DNA of 64,000 nt from Kitasatospora sp. MAA19 (GCF_029894125.1 NZ_JARXYZ010000029.1:1-64000), one strand, 5' to 3'. Shown: positions 17,907 through 27,125, counted from the first letter of the stretch. The notes: a model not told the origin generated them from the letters alone. Numbers and translations are program-made.

Positions 17907-20900
17907 CTAACCCGGATCGGCGGAATCCGGGGGCCCGGCGGCCAGGCGGGCGGTGCGCAGCAGGTCGAGCGTCCGGGCCTCCTCGGCGGGGGTCCGCATG
18001 AGGCGGAACACCAGTCGGGCCCGCCGCAGGTGCTCCACCGCCAGGTCGGCCTCCCCGGTGCCGAGCGCCAGTTCGCCGAGGGTGACCAGGATCCGGCCCA
18101 TGATCAGGCGTTCGTTGGAGCCCTCCGCGAGGAGCAGGGCGCGGTGCAGGGCGTGGGCGGCCTCGCCGGTCTCGCCGAGCCGGTGCCGGGCCGAGCCGAT
18201 GCCGTGCAGGGCGTAGATCTCGCCGGTGTGGTCGCCGATCAGCCGGACCACGTCCAGGGCCCGGGAGAAGGCCTCCAGGGCCTTGTCGTAGCCTCCGCGC
18301 TCCAGGTGGCTCTGGCCCATCCGGTGCAGGACCTGGGCCTCGACCCGACGGCCGCGGCCCTCCCGGCTCAGCCGCAGGGCCTCGTCGAGGAGCGCTCCGG
18401 CTCCGTCCTCGTCGCCCTCGCCCAGTTTGAGCTGGGCCAGGTTGTGCAGCACGTACGCGACGGCGACGGAGCCGCCGCTCGCGCGCAGGACGGTCAGGGC
18501 GGCCTGGTAGTGGCCGGTCGCCTCGTCGATCCGGCCGTCCACCCGGGCGAGGTAGCCGAGGCCGCGGGCGGTCAGGGCGGAGCCGAGGTCGTCGCCGAGG
18601 TCGGTGAAGATCCCGGCGGCCTGGCGGAAGCGCTCCTCGGCGGCGGCGAAGTTCTGCCGGGTCAGGGCGAGCGAGCCGAGCGAGTGCAGCGCGGCGGCCT
18701 GGCCGAGCCGGTCGCCGCCCTTGCGGGCGGCGGCGAGGGCGAGTTCGTGGGTGTCGCGCCAGTCGTCCAGCCGGCCGTGGGTCTCCAGGAAGGTCACCGC
18801 GGTGACGGCGAGTTCCCAGCAGTGCGCGGTGAGGCCCATCGTGGCCGCCTGTCTGACCCGGGGCACGAGCATCGGGCGCTCCCGGGCGAACCAGCTCAGC
18901 GGCTCGGCCAGCAGCCGGTCCACCGTCCGGGCGGGCAGCGGGTGCAGCGCGGTGCCGCGGCCACGGATCAGCACGTCGCGGCCGTACTCGCGCTGGCGCG
19001 CCTCGATCAGCAGGTGGAGGAAGCAGCCGAGCACCCGGGCCAGCGCGGCCTCGCGCTCCTCGACGCTCTCCTCCTCGGCGAGCCGCTCGCGCGCGAAGAC
19101 CCGGATCAGGTTGTGCAGCCGGTACTGGGTGTGGCGTCCGGGCGCGGTGCCGACGGCGTCCAGGAGCTGGGCGTCGGAGAGTTCGTCGATCAGATCCTGG
19201 ACCTGGTACTCGGGCAGGTCGAGCAGCGCCATGCCGACCCAGGCGGAGAACGGCCCCTCGTCGACGAGGGCGATCCGCCGCAGGAGCCGGCGCGCGTCCG
19301 GGCTGACGCTGTCGTAGGTGAGCGAGAGGCCGGCCCGGATGCCGACGTCGGCGTACTTGAGCTCGTCGAGCCGGCGGGTCTCGTCCTCCAGCCGTTCCAC
19401 CAGCTCGGTGACCTCCCAGTGCGGCCGGGCGGCGAGCCGGGCGCCCGCGATGCGCAGCGCCAGCGGCAGGTGGTCGCAGAGTTCGGCCAGCGCCTTCGCC
19501 GCCTCCGGTTCGGCCGCCACGCGCTCGGGGCCGGCGATCCGGCCGAGCAGTTCCGCCGACTGCTCCGCGGCGAAGGTGGGGACGTCCACCCGGACGGCTC
19601 CGGCCAGGCTGCCGATGTGCCGTCTGCTGGTGACGATCACGGCCGAGGTCGGCTTGCCCGGCAGCAGCGGGGTGATCTGGCTCTCCGTGGCGGCGTTGTC
19701 GAGGACGATCAGCACCCGGCGTTCGGCGAGCAGGGCCCGGTACATCTCGGCCCGCTCCTCCAGGCCGTCGGGGATGGCGGTGCCGTTCACGCCGAGGGCG
19801 CGCAGGAAGCGTTCCAGGACCTGGGCCGGGCCGACCATGTCGGGGGCGCCGCCGTGCAGGTCGGCGAAGAGCTGCCCGCCGGGGAACTCGGCGGCGATCT
19901 GGTGGGCCGCGTGGACGGCGACGGCGGTCTTGCCGACCCCGGCCTTGCCGACCACGGAGACGATCGGGACGGCGAGCCGGGACTGCTCGTGCGAGGAGAG
20001 CAGGAGCCGTTCGCGCAGGCCGGCCAGGAGGTCCTCGCGGCCGGTGAAGTCGGCGAGGTCGGCGGGGAGCATCTCCGGGACGACGACGGGGGCGGCGACC
20101 GGAGCGGTGCCGGGCACGGCGGCGAGGGGCGCGGCCGCCGGGACGGCGGGGGCGGCTTCCGGGCGGGTGTCGGGGAGGTCGAGCCCGGGGTCGGTGGCGA
20201 GGATCGCGTGTTCGAGCCGCTGCAGCCGGGGGTCGGGTTCGACGCCCAGCTCGTCGATCATCCACTGGCGGGTGTCGCGGTAGACCCGGAGGGCCTCGGC
20301 CTGGCGCCCGGAACGGTAGAGCGCCAGCATGAGCTGGCCGCGCATCCGCTCCCGCAGCGGGAACTCCTCGACCAGACCGAGGAGTTCACCGACGAGCGCA
20401 CTGTGCCCGCCGAGCGCGAGTTCGAGCTGGATGCACTCCTCGGTGGCGCCGGCCCACTGCTCGGTGAGCTGGCCGGCGGCGGACCGGATCACCTCGCTGG
20501 GCAGGCCGCCGAGGGCGTCGCCGCGCCGGAGCCCGAGCGCCTGGCGGAAGAGGCCGGCGGCCTCCGCCTTGCGCCCCTGGTCGCGCAGCGTCCGCGCCCG
20601 GCCGAGCAGGCCGCGGGCCTGCAACAGGTCGAGCTGGTCGTCCGCCGCCTTCACCATGTAGCCCTGCGGGTGGGTGGTGATGACGTCGGAGAGGCCGTGC
20701 GCGGCGAACAGGCGGCGCAGCGCGGAGACGCTGATCTGGAGCTGGGCCCGGGAGGTGGCCGGCGGGGCCTCCTCGTAGAGGGCGCGCACCAGGCGGTCGA
20801 CGCTGACCACCCGGTTGACGTCGAGCAGCAGGGCGGCGAGCACCGTCTGCTGGCGGATCCCGCCGAGGTTCAGCGGTGTGCCGCCGACGAGCGCCTCCAA

Positions 20901-20984
20901 CGGGCCGAGAATGCGGTACTCGACCCGGGGCGCGGGTGATTGACCGCCGTCGTGGCGAATACCGGAACCAGGTCGGTGCCCCAC
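17907..20984 (-). CDS. SARP-NB-ARC-TPR transcriptional activator (AfsR-like)
   Basis: A 1025-residue regulator of the streptomycete antibiotic regulatory protein family. Residues ~20-115 form the OmpR-type winged helix (EYRILGPLEALVGGTPLNLGG, IRQQTVLAALLLDVNRVVSVDRLV). The bacterial activation domain follows to ~270 (RGQLMLALYRSGRQAEALRVY). An NB-ARC ATPase has Walker A VVGKAGVGKTAVAVHAA near residue 370 and Walker B-like RVLIVLDNA near residue 430. C-terminal TPR repeats fill about 720-1000. SARPs bind direct repeats at promoters and recruit RNA polymerase. Start chosen at GTG 20984, after a GGGGGAG. It lies between two precursor-supply blocks and is the best candidate for the pathway activator. 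A 7-bp hairpin (17912-17932) overlaps its 3' end and may stop transcription from the facing gene. Confidence 0.9.
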   Translation of the reverse strand: MGHRPGSGIRHDGGQSPAPRVEYRILGPLEALVGGTPLNLGGIRQQTVLAALLLDVNRVVSVDRLVRALYEEAPPATSRAQLQISVSALRRLFAAHGLSDVITTHPQGYMVKAADDQLDLLQARGLLGRARTLRDQGRKAEAAGLFRQALGLRRGDALGGLPSEVIRSAAGQLTEQWAGATEECIQLELALGGHSALVGELLGLVEEFPLRERMRGQLMLALYRSGRQAEALRVYRDTRQWMIDELGVEPDPRLQRLEHAILATDPGLDLPDTRPEAAPAVPAAAPLAAVPGTAPVAAPVVVPEMLPADLADFTGREDLLAGLRERLLLSSHEQSRLAVPIVSVVGKAGVGKTAVAVHAAHQIAAEFPGGQLFADLHGGAPDMVGPAQVLERFLRALGVNGTAIPDGLEERAEMYRALLAERRVLIVLDNAATESQITPLLPGKPTSAVIVTSRRHIGSLAGAVRVDVPTFAAEQSAELLGRIAGPERVAAEPEAAKALAELCDHLPLALRIAGARLAARPHWEVTELVERLEDETRRLDELKYADVGIRAGLSLTYDSVSPDARRLLRRIALVDEGPFSAWVGMALLDLPEYQVQDLIDELSDAQLLDAVGTAPGRHTQYRLHNLIRVFARERLAEEESVEEREAALARVLGCFLHLLIEARQREYGRDVLIRGRGTALHPLPARTVDRLLAEPLSWFARERPMLVPRVRQAATMGLTAHCWELAVTAVTFLETHGRLDDWRDTHELALAAARKGGDRLGQAAALHSLGSLALTRQNFAAAEERFRQAAGIFTDLGDDLGSALTARGLGYLARVDGRIDEATGHYQAALTVLRASGGSVAVAYVLHNLAQLKLGEGDEDGAGALLDEALRLSREGRGRRVEAQVLHRMGQSHLERGGYDKALEAFSRALDVVRLIGDHTGEIYALHGIGSARHRLGETGEAAHALHRALLLAEGSNERLIMGRILVTLGELALGTGEADLAVEHLRRARLVFRLMRTPAEEARTLDLLRTARLAAGPPDSADPG

Positions 20985-21149
20985 CGTTTCCACTCCCCCC
21001 AGAGGAACAGGCGCAGATCGCAAGGCACTCTAAGGACGGCCACGTCAACGGGGCAATGACTTTCAGTTCTCCGCAAAACACGCCGCCTGACGGACCCTTG
21101 TCGCCGCCCGTACTCCCGGGTAGCCGACGGGGGAACGGCCGGAAAAAGC

Positions 21150-21186
21150 CGGACGGCCGGATCGGCAGGTGCCGCCCGGCCGTCCG
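21150..21186 (-). terminator. Rho-independent terminator after DAHP synthase
   Basis: An 11-bp perfect stem: 21150-21160 pairs with 21176-21186. On the minus strand it is followed at once by GCTTTTT, a true U-tract, about 11 bases past the DAHP synthase stop. The U-tract makes it the most textbook terminator in this window. Confidence 0.8.
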
Positions 21187-21196
21187 CCGCCCGGTC

Positions 21197-22540
21197 TCAG
21201 GCCTTCATCAGCTCCGCCACCCGGAAGGCGAGGTCGAGGGACTGACGGTGGTTCAGCCGCGGGTCGCAGGCCGTCTCGTAGCGCTGGTGCAGGTCCTCGG
21301 CGCGGACCCGGTCGCCGCCGCCGAGGCACTCCGTGACGTCGTCGCCGGTGAGTTCGACGTGGATACCGCCGGCGTGGGTGCCCAGCTCCCGGTGCACCTC
21401 GAAGAAGCCGGCGACCTCGTCCAGGATGTCGTCGAAGCGGCGGGTCTTGCGGCCGTCCTCGGTCTGCACGGTGTTGCCGTGCATCGGGTCGCAGATCCAG
21501 GCGACCCGCGCGCCCTCCGCCGTGACCTTCTCCACCAGCGGCGGCAGCAGCTCGCGCACCCGGCCCGCGCCCATCCGCACCACGAAGGTCAGCCGCCCGG
21601 GCCGGCGGTCGGGGTCGAGGCGGTCGACGTAGCCGAGGACCTCGTCCGCGGTCGTCCCGGGACCGAGCTTGACGGCGATCGGGTTGCCGATCCCGGCGAA
21701 GTAGGCGATGTGCGCGTCGTCCAGGCCCCTGGTCCGCTCGCCCACCCAGAGCAGGTGCCCGCTGGTGGCGTACTCCGCCCCGGTGCGCGGGTCGGTACGG
21801 GTGAGGGCCTGCTCGTAGTCCAGCAGCAGCCCCTCGTGGCTGGCGAAGAACTCGGCCTCCAGCAGCCCGGCCGGGTCGCAGCCGCAGGCCTGCAGGAAGC
21901 GCAGCGCGCGGTCCACGCCGTCGGCCAGCTCCTCGTAGCGGCGGCCCTCGGCGGAGTCCGCCAGGAAGCCCCGGTTCCACTGGTGGGCCTGGTAGAGGGA
22001 GGCGCTGCCGCCGGCCGCGAAGCCGCGGACCAGGTTGAGGGTGACCGCCGAGGCCTCGTACATCCGCCGCAGCCGCGCCGGGTCCGGGCGGCGGGCCCGC
22101 TCGGTGAAGTCCGGCCCGTTGACCGCGTCGCCCCGGTAGGACGGCAGGCTGAGGCCGTCCCGGGTCTCGTCCGGCTGGGAACGGGGCTTGGCGTACTGTC
22201 CGGCCAGCCGGCCGATCTTCACCACCGGGACGCCGCTCGCGTAGGTCAGCACCACCGCCATCTGCAGCAGGGTCCGCAGCTTGGCGGTGACCGCGTCGGC
22301 GGTGAGCCCCTCGAAGGTCTCGGCGCAGTCGCCGCCCTGCAGGACGAACGCCTCGCCGGCGGCGACGGCGGCCATCCGCTCGGTCAGCCGGTCGCACTCC
22401 TCGGCGAGGACCAGGGGCGGGGCGGCCGACAGGTCGGCGACCACCTCGCGCAGCGCCACCTGGTCCGGCCACTGCGGTTGCTGGGCCGCCGGGAGGGAAC
22501 GCCAGGCGGCACGTGCTCCGGTCTGCGGAATTCGATTCAT
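21197..22540 (-). CDS. aroH: Class II DAHP synthase
   Basis: A 447-residue class II 3-deoxy-D-arabino-heptulosonate-7-phosphate synthase, which condenses phosphoenolpyruvate with erythrose 4-phosphate as the first shikimate step. Family hallmarks: FVLQGGDCAETFEG at ~70-83, VVKIGRLAGQYAKPRS near 110, NPIAVKLGPGTT near 285, WICDPMHGNTVQTEDG near 340 and HAGGIHVELTGDDVTECLGG near 385. ATG at 22540 is preceded by GAGG at 8 bases; an earlier in-frame start at 22609 would add about 23 residues. It is divergent from trpEGD with about 195 bases between, so both units may share control. Second DAHP synthases beside antibiotic clusters raise aromatic flux, here towards tryptophan for the halogenase and NRPS. 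Confidence 0.95.
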   Translation of the reverse strand: MNRIPQTGARAAWRSLPAAQQPQWPDQVALREVVADLSAAPPLVLAEECDRLTERMAAVAAGEAFVLQGGDCAETFEGLTADAVTAKLRTLLQMAVVLTYASGVPVVKIGRLAGQYAKPRSQPDETRDGLSLPSYRGDAVNGPDFTERARRPDPARLRRMYEASAVTLNLVRGFAAGGSASLYQAHQWNRGFLADSAEGRRYEELADGVDRALRFLQACGCDPAGLLEAEFFASHEGLLLDYEQALTRTDPRTGAEYATSGHLLWVGERTRGLDDAHIAYFAGIGNPIAVKLGPGTTADEVLGYVDRLDPDRRPGRLTFVVRMGAGRVRELLPPLVEKVTAEGARVAWICDPMHGNTVQTEDGRKTRRFDDILDEVAGFFEVHRELGTHAGGIHVELTGDDVTECLGGGDRVRAEDLHQRYETACDPRLNHRQSLDLAFRVAELMKA

Positions 22541-22579
22541 CACGGCCCTCGGATGGGAACGGAAATCGCTGGCCCGCTC

Positions 22580-22609
22580 ATTGCAGCCCGGCCGCGGAAA
22601 GAAGGTCAA
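22580..22609 (-). promoter_or_regulatory. Candidate promoter for DAHP synthase gene
   Basis: On the minus strand TTGACC (22604-22609) is followed after 18 bases by TGCAAT (22580-22585), a good -35/-10 pair about 40 bases before the ATG at 22540. No equally clear pair was found for trpE; a TTGACT at 22675-22680 is the only -35-like match on that side. Confidence 0.5.
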
Positions 22610-22735
22610 GCGTCCGCGAATTGGCCTGCTCCCGCACCGCGGAACTGGTCTGACCGCCTTCCCGGACGAACGGATTGACTGGGGGTCATACGTTCACCGG
22701 CCGTACCCAGCCGGCCTTTCACGATGAGGATTCCG

Positions 22736-24235
22736 ATGCCAGACGCGCCATCGCACCCTCCGTTCGCCGTCCGGCTCGGCGTCGAGCCGCTGCCCGCGCA
22801 CGACCCGCTGGAGCTGTACACCCGGCTGAGCGAGCGGCTCGGCGCGGAGCAGGTGTACCTGCTGGAGAGCCTGACCGAGTCCGGCCGGCAGGGCGGGCCG
22901 GCCGTGGTCGGCTGCGGCCCGCTCGCCGAGATCCGGCTGTACGGCTCGTACCTGGAGATCGACGGGTCGGCGGAGATCGCCGCGGCGCTGCGGGCGACCG
23001 CCGAGGCGGCGGGTCTGTCCCCCGCCGCGGACGCCCCCGGGCGGCTGGAGGCCCCCGGTTCGGCCGGGATCTGGGAGTTCCTGCGGCGCGCACAGGGCCT
23101 GTTCGGCCTGGAGCCGGGCCTGCCCGGCGACCGCTTCCACTTCGGCTTCCTGGCCCGGTTCGGCTACGACGCGGCCTGGCACATGGAGGACCTGCCCGCC
23201 AGGGCGCTGCCGCCGGCCCGCCCGGACGCGGTGCTGACGCTGTTCCGCGACAGCGTGCACTACGACACCGCGGGCACGCCGGTGCTGCGGACCGCCGACA
23301 GCCCGGCCTTCGGCGAAGCGGGCCGCCACGACGTCGCGGGCGCGGCCCGGGAGGCGGCCGGGCAGGCGCCGCAGGCCGCGTGCCCGCCGGCCGGCCGCCC
23401 GCAGTCGGTGCACGACAGCGTGGACCGCGACACCTTCCACGGCTGGGTCCGGCGCTGCCTGGAGCACATCGGGGTCGGCGACATCTACCAGATCCAGGTC
23501 GGCCACCGGATCGACGTCCGCACCGCGCTGACGCCGGTCGAGGTCTACCGGCGGCTGCGCTCGCGCAACCCCTCCCCGCACATGTACCTGCTCCCGAACG
23601 GAGACGGCAGCCTGATCGGCGCCAGCCCCGAGCTGCTGTTCCGGATCGAGGACGGCCGGATCGTGATGCGCCCGATCGCCGGCACCACCCGCCGGGACCA
23701 CGACGAGGAGGAGAACGAGCGGCGGATCAAGGCCCTGCTGGCGAGCACCAAGGAGCAGGCCGAGCACGTGATGCTGGTCGACCTCTCGCGCAACGACATC
23801 AGCCGGGTCTGCCGCCCGCACACCCTGACCGAGGACGAGCTGATGGTCGTGGAGACCTTCTCGCACGTCTTCCACCTGGTGTCGACGGTCAGCGCCGAAC
23901 TGGAGGAGGACGCCGACGTCTGGCGGTCGCTGTGCGCGACCTTCCCGGCCGGCACCATGACCGGCGCGCCGAAGCTGCGCGCCATGGAGATCATCCACGA
24001 GATCGAACGGGAGCCGCGCGGAGCCTACGCGGGCGCCGTCGGCCTGATCGACGTCGGCGGCTGGAGCGAACTGGCTCTGTGCATCCGCACCATCGCGCAC
24101 GACGGCGCGGTGTACTCCGTGCAGAGTTCCGCGGGCATCGTGGCCGACTCGACCCCCGAGGGCGAGTGGAACGAGACGTTGGCGAAGCTGGGCGCCGCCT
24201 ACTGGGCGCTGACGGGTGAGGAGTTGACAGCGTGA
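22736..24235 (+). CDS. trpE: Anthranilate synthase component I, feedback-site variant
   Basis: A 499-residue chorismate-utilising enzyme that makes anthranilate with TrpG-supplied ammonia. Catalytic blocks are GASPELLFRI, VDLSRNDISRVC, FPAGTMTGAPKLRAMEII and VQSSAGIVADSTPEGE. The tryptophan-binding motif LLESX10S reads LLES with Ala in place of the last Ser (LLESLTESGRQGGPAVV), and the NPSPYM motif reads NPSPHM. Both changes are in residues known to set feedback inhibition, so reduced sensitivity to tryptophan is predicted. I chose ATG 22736, which has GATGAGGA 5 bases upstream; ATG 22724 is the alternative. The stop overlaps trpG (GTGA). Such dedicated copies occur in antibiotic clusters that use tryptophan. 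Confidence 0.95.
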   Translation: MPDAPSHPPFAVRLGVEPLPAHDPLELYTRLSERLGAEQVYLLESLTESGRQGGPAVVGCGPLAEIRLYGSYLEIDGSAEIAAALRATAEAAGLSPAADAPGRLEAPGSAGIWEFLRRAQGLFGLEPGLPGDRFHFGFLARFGYDAAWHMEDLPARALPPARPDAVLTLFRDSVHYDTAGTPVLRTADSPAFGEAGRHDVAGAAREAAGQAPQAACPPAGRPQSVHDSVDRDTFHGWVRRCLEHIGVGDIYQIQVGHRIDVRTALTPVEVYRRLRSRNPSPHMYLLPNGDGSLIGASPELLFRIEDGRIVMRPIAGTTRRDHDEEENERRIKALLASTKEQAEHVMLVDLSRNDISRVCRPHTLTEDELMVVETFSHVFHLVSTVSAELEEDADVWRSLCATFPAGTMTGAPKLRAMEIIHEIEREPRGAYAGAVGLIDVGGWSELALCIRTIAHDGAVYSVQSSAGIVADSTPEGEWNETLAKLGAAYWALTGEELTA

Positions 24236-24807
24236 AGGTTCTGCTGGTGGACGCGCGGGACAGCTTCGTCCACATCATCGACCAGTACCTGCGGGCGCTC
24301 GGCGCGGACACCGAGGTGGTCCGCTCGCACACCCGCACCCCGGAGCAGCTGGCCGCGTCCGCACCGGACGCGATCGTGCTCGGCCCCGGCCCCGGACACC
24401 CGGCGGCCTCCGGCCACGTCGAACTGGTCCACCACTTCGCCGGGAAGGTCCCGCTGCTCGGCGTCTGCCTGGGGCACCAGGCGATCGGCCTGGCGTTCGG
24501 CGGCCGGGTCCAGGTCGCCGACCGGCTGATGCACGGGCGCACCAGCACGGTGACGCACGACGGGCGCGGCCTGTTCGCGGGCCTCGGCAACAGCCTGACC
24601 GCGACCCGGTACCACTCGCTGATCGTCAGCCGGCCCCTGCCCGAGGAGCTGGAGCTGACCGCGACCGCCGACGACGACGGCTACGTCATGGGGATGCGGC
24701 ACCGCAGCCTGCCGGTCGAGTCGGTGCAGTTCCACCCCGAGAGCATCACCACCACCGGCGGCATGCAGCTGCTGGAGAACTTCCTCGCGGTCGGCGCCGG
24801 GCGCTGA
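24232..24807 (+). CDS. trpG: Anthranilate synthase component II (glutamine amidotransferase)
   Basis: A 191-residue class I glutamine amidotransferase that feeds ammonia to TrpE. The nucleophile Cys is in PLLGVCLGHQAIGLAF at about residue 84. The His/Glu of the triad are in VQFHPESITTTGG near residue 170. GPGPGHP and the N-terminal LLVDARDSF also fit (most family members have DNYDSF here). GTG at 24232 overlaps the trpE stop by four bases, so the two subunits are translationally coupled. The protein is slightly shorter than many TrpG proteins but complete. Confidence 0.95.
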   Translation: MKVLLVDARDSFVHIIDQYLRALGADTEVVRSHTRTPEQLAASAPDAIVLGPGPGHPAASGHVELVHHFAGKVPLLGVCLGHQAIGLAFGGRVQVADRLMHGRTSTVTHDGRGLFAGLGNSLTATRYHSLIVSRPLPEELELTATADDDGYVMGMRHRSLPVESVQFHPESITTTGGMQLLENFLAVGAGR

Positions 24808-24852
24808 CGGATACCCGGACACATCGGAATCGACGAGCGGAATGGGTGCCCC

Positions 24853-25914
24853 GTGACTGGGAATTGTGAAACGCGAACCTGGCCGCAGCTGCTCGCGGCG
24901 CTGATCGCCGGTACGGATCTGAGTGCCGCCGACACCGCCTGGGCGATGGACGAGGTGATGCGCGGCGAGGCGGCCCCGGCGCAGTTGGCCGGCTTCCTGG
25001 TGGCGCTGCGGGCCAAGGGCGAGACCGCCGAGGAGGTCACCGGCCTGGTCCGGGCCGCGCGCGAGCACACGGTGCGGGTCGACGTGCCCGGGCCGGCGCT
25101 GGACATCGTCGGCACCGGCGGGGACGGCGCGCGAACCGTCAACGTCTCCACCATGGCGGCGATCGTGGCGGCCGCCGCCGGGGCCCGGGTGGTGAAGCAC
25201 GGGAACCGCTCGGCCTCCTCCGCCTCCGGCTCGGCCGACGTACTGGAGCGGCTCGGCATCGCGCTGGAACTCTCCGCCGAGGAGGTCTCCCGGTCGGTGC
25301 GCGAGGTCGGGATCGGCTTCTGCTTCGCCCCGGCGTTCCACCCGGCGTTTCGCCACGCGGCCGTCGCCCGCAAGGAGTTGGGCGTACCGACGGTGTTCAA
25401 CGCGCTGGGCCCGATGACCAACCCGGCGTCGCCCACGGCCATGGCGGTCGGCGTCGCCGACCCCCGGCTCGGCCCGCTGATCGCCGCCGTGTTCGCCCGC
25501 GAGGACGTGGACGCGCTGGTCTTCCGGGGCGACGACGGCCTCGACGAGCTGTCCGTCGCGACCACCTCGACCATCTGGTCGGCGACCGGCGGCCGGGTCG
25601 TACGGGAGCGGCTCGACCCGCGCGAGCTGGGCATCGCGGCGGCGGCGCCGGACGCGCTGCGCGGCGGCGACGCGGCCCACAACGCGGGCGTGGTCCATGC
25701 CGTCCTGGACGGCGAGCAGGGCCCCGTCCGGGACGCCGTCCTGCTCTCCGCGGCGGCCGGCCTGGCGGCGCTCGCGCCCTCGGACCTGCCGGTCGTCGAA
25801 CGGCTGGCGGCCGCGCTGCCCCGGGCCGCCGAGGCGGTCGACTCGGGCGCCGCGGCGGCCCTGCTGAAGCGCTGGGCCGAGAGCGGGCGGCCGCACGCGG
25901 GGCCGTCCGTCTAG
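24853..25914 (+). CDS. trpD: Anthranilate phosphoribosyltransferase
   Basis: A 353-residue enzyme that transfers phosphoribose from PRPP to anthranilate. The PRPP-binding loop DIVGTGGDGARTVNVST is at ~85-101, followed by VVKHGNRSASSASGSADVLE, where anthranilate binds. FCFAPAFHPAFRHAAVARKELGVPTVFNALGPMTNPA in the middle is characteristic, and RGDDGLDELS supplies the Mg-binding acidic residues. GTG at 24853, 45 bases after trpG, is the likely start. With trpE and trpG it forms a three-gene unit; trpC, trpF, trpA and trpB are not here, so the pathway must be completed by the general genes elsewhere. A bidirectional hairpin follows. Confidence 0.95.
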   Translation: MTGNCETRTWPQLLAALIAGTDLSAADTAWAMDEVMRGEAAPAQLAGFLVALRAKGETAEEVTGLVRAAREHTVRVDVPGPALDIVGTGGDGARTVNVSTMAAIVAAAAGARVVKHGNRSASSASGSADVLERLGIALELSAEEVSRSVREVGIGFCFAPAFHPAFRHAAVARKELGVPTVFNALGPMTNPASPTAMAVGVADPRLGPLIAAVFAREDVDALVFRGDDGLDELSVATTSTIWSATGGRVVRERLDPRELGIAAAAPDALRGGDAAHNAGVVHAVLDGEQGPVRDAVLLSAAAGLAALAPSDLPVVERLAAALPRAAEAVDSGAAAALLKRWAESGRPHAGPSV

Positions 25915-25957
25915 GGCCGGTTCGGCGTGGCACCGCGGCGGCGGGCCAGGACGGCGC

Positions 25958-25999
25958 CGGGCCGCGCGGACCTCCTCGGGGGGAGGCCCGCGCGGCCCG
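25958..25999. terminator. Bidirectional hairpin between trpD and DDAH-like gene
   Basis: An 18-bp stem with one A/C mismatch: 25958-25975 pairs with 25982-25999 around a 6-base loop. It lies between the convergent trpD and DDAH-like genes, about 45 bases from each stop. Confidence 0.75.
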
Positions 26000-26052
26000 T
26001 TGCGTTCGTCCGCCCCGGCGTCGCCGTAGCGGACGCCGGGGGCGGACGGCGG

Positions 26053-26892
26053 TCAGTCGCGGTGGCGCAGCTCCAGCGTGCAGCACTTGACGCTGCCGCC
26101 GCCCTTGAGCAGCTCGGACAGGTCGACGCCGATCGGCTCGAAGCCCCGCTCGCGCAGCTTGTCGGCGAGGCCGGTGGCCGCCTCCGGCAGGAGCACGTGC
26201 CGACCGTCGCTGACGGCGTTGAGGCCGAACACCGCGGCGTCGGCGGCGTCGGCGAGCACCGCGTCCGGGAAGAGCCGGCGCAGCACCTCGCGGCTGCCCT
26301 CGGAGAAGGCCTCCGGGTGGTACATCACCTCGTCGCCGTCCAGGACGGCCAGTGCGGTGTCCAGGTGGTAGTAGCGCGGGTCGACCAGCTGGAGGCCGAT
26401 CACCGGGCGGCCGAAGAACTCCTGCGCCTCGGCGTGGCCGGCCGGCGTGCTGCGGAAGCCCCGCCCGGCGAGCACGTACTCGGCGGTGACCAGGAAGTCC
26501 CCCTCGCCCTCGTTGACGTGCTCCGGGTCGTGCAGCTCGGGGTAGCCGTGGGAGCGGAACCACTCCAGGTAGGCGGGGCCCTCGGCGGCCCGCTCCGCGT
26601 TGCGGAAGCGCGCGCCGAGCACCTTGCCGTCCACCACGGTGGCGCCGTTGGCCGCGTAGACCATGTCGGGCAGGCCCGGGATCGGGTCGATCAGCTCCAC
26701 CCGGTGGCCGAGCTCGCCGTAGAGGGCGTACAGCCGCTCCCACTGCGCGACGGCGAGCCCGGTGTCGACCGGCTTCGCCGGGTCCATCCACGGGTTGATC
26801 GCATAGGTGACCTCGAAGTGGCTGGGGCGGCACATCAGGTAGTGCCGGGGCCGGGCCGTGCGCTCGGCAGGGCGCGGTGTGACAGCGTTCAT
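26053..26892 (-). CDS. Dimethylargininase/amidinohydrolase-family protein
   Basis: A 279-residue member of the pentein fold family that includes N-dimethylarginine dimethylaminohydrolase (DDAH). DDAH converts methylated arginine to citrulline and an amine. Visible landmarks are LMCRPSHFEVTYAINPWMD at the N-terminus, ANGATVVDGKVLGARF, the acidic substrate region NEGEGDFLV, the catalytic His in YYHLDTALAVLDGD, and the nucleophile Cys in LLKGGGSVKCCTLELR at the C-terminus. ATG at 26892 follows GAGGAG at 7 bases. DDAH-like genes are also common chromosomal neighbours of ornithine aminotransferase in Streptomyces, so whether this one serves the peptide pathway or merely borders it is open. Confidence 0.85.
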   Translation of the reverse strand: MNAVTPRPAERTARPRHYLMCRPSHFEVTYAINPWMDPAKPVDTGLAVAQWERLYALYGELGHRVELIDPIPGLPDMVYAANGATVVDGKVLGARFRNAERAAEGPAYLEWFRSHGYPELHDPEHVNEGEGDFLVTAEYVLAGRGFRSTPAGHAEAQEFFGRPVIGLQLVDPRYYHLDTALAVLDGDEVMYHPEAFSEGSREVLRRLFPDAVLADAADAAVFGLNAVSDGRHVLLPEAATGLADKLRERGFEPIGVDLSELLKGGGSVKCCTLELRHRD

Positions 26893-27105
26893 GGGTGACT
26901 CCTCGTGAGGGCTGCAAACGACAGGCGGTGGCGCTGCGATCCGGACGGGCGGCAATCGGGTGCCTGCGGGGCTCCGGGGCCGGCGCGCCGGCGGCACGGC
27001 CGGGTGTGGGGGGACCCGGCCGCGCCGCGGCTCTTCCTGCGGGCCGGCCCCGCGCCCGTCCCTGACATGCTGTCAGCTGTCGGGCGGGGACGGAAGATCC
27101 TTAAG

Positions 27106-27125
27106 TCAGGGCGGAACAGCCCTGA
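27106..27125 (-). terminator. Hairpin terminator after mbtH
   Basis: A 7-bp stem TCAGGGC/GCCCTGA with a 6-base loop (ggaaca), 18 bases past the MbtH stop on the minus strand, followed by TTAAGG. It is the likely end of the long NRPS operon. A further palindrome CTGACA-TGC-TGTCAG at 27062-27076 lies just beyond; its role is unknown. Confidence 0.6.

Noticed and set aside
27062..27076. Palindrome CTGACA-TGC-TGTCAG as an operator
   Set aside because: It is only 6 bp per arm and about 170 bases from the DDAH-like start; not enough to support a regulator site.
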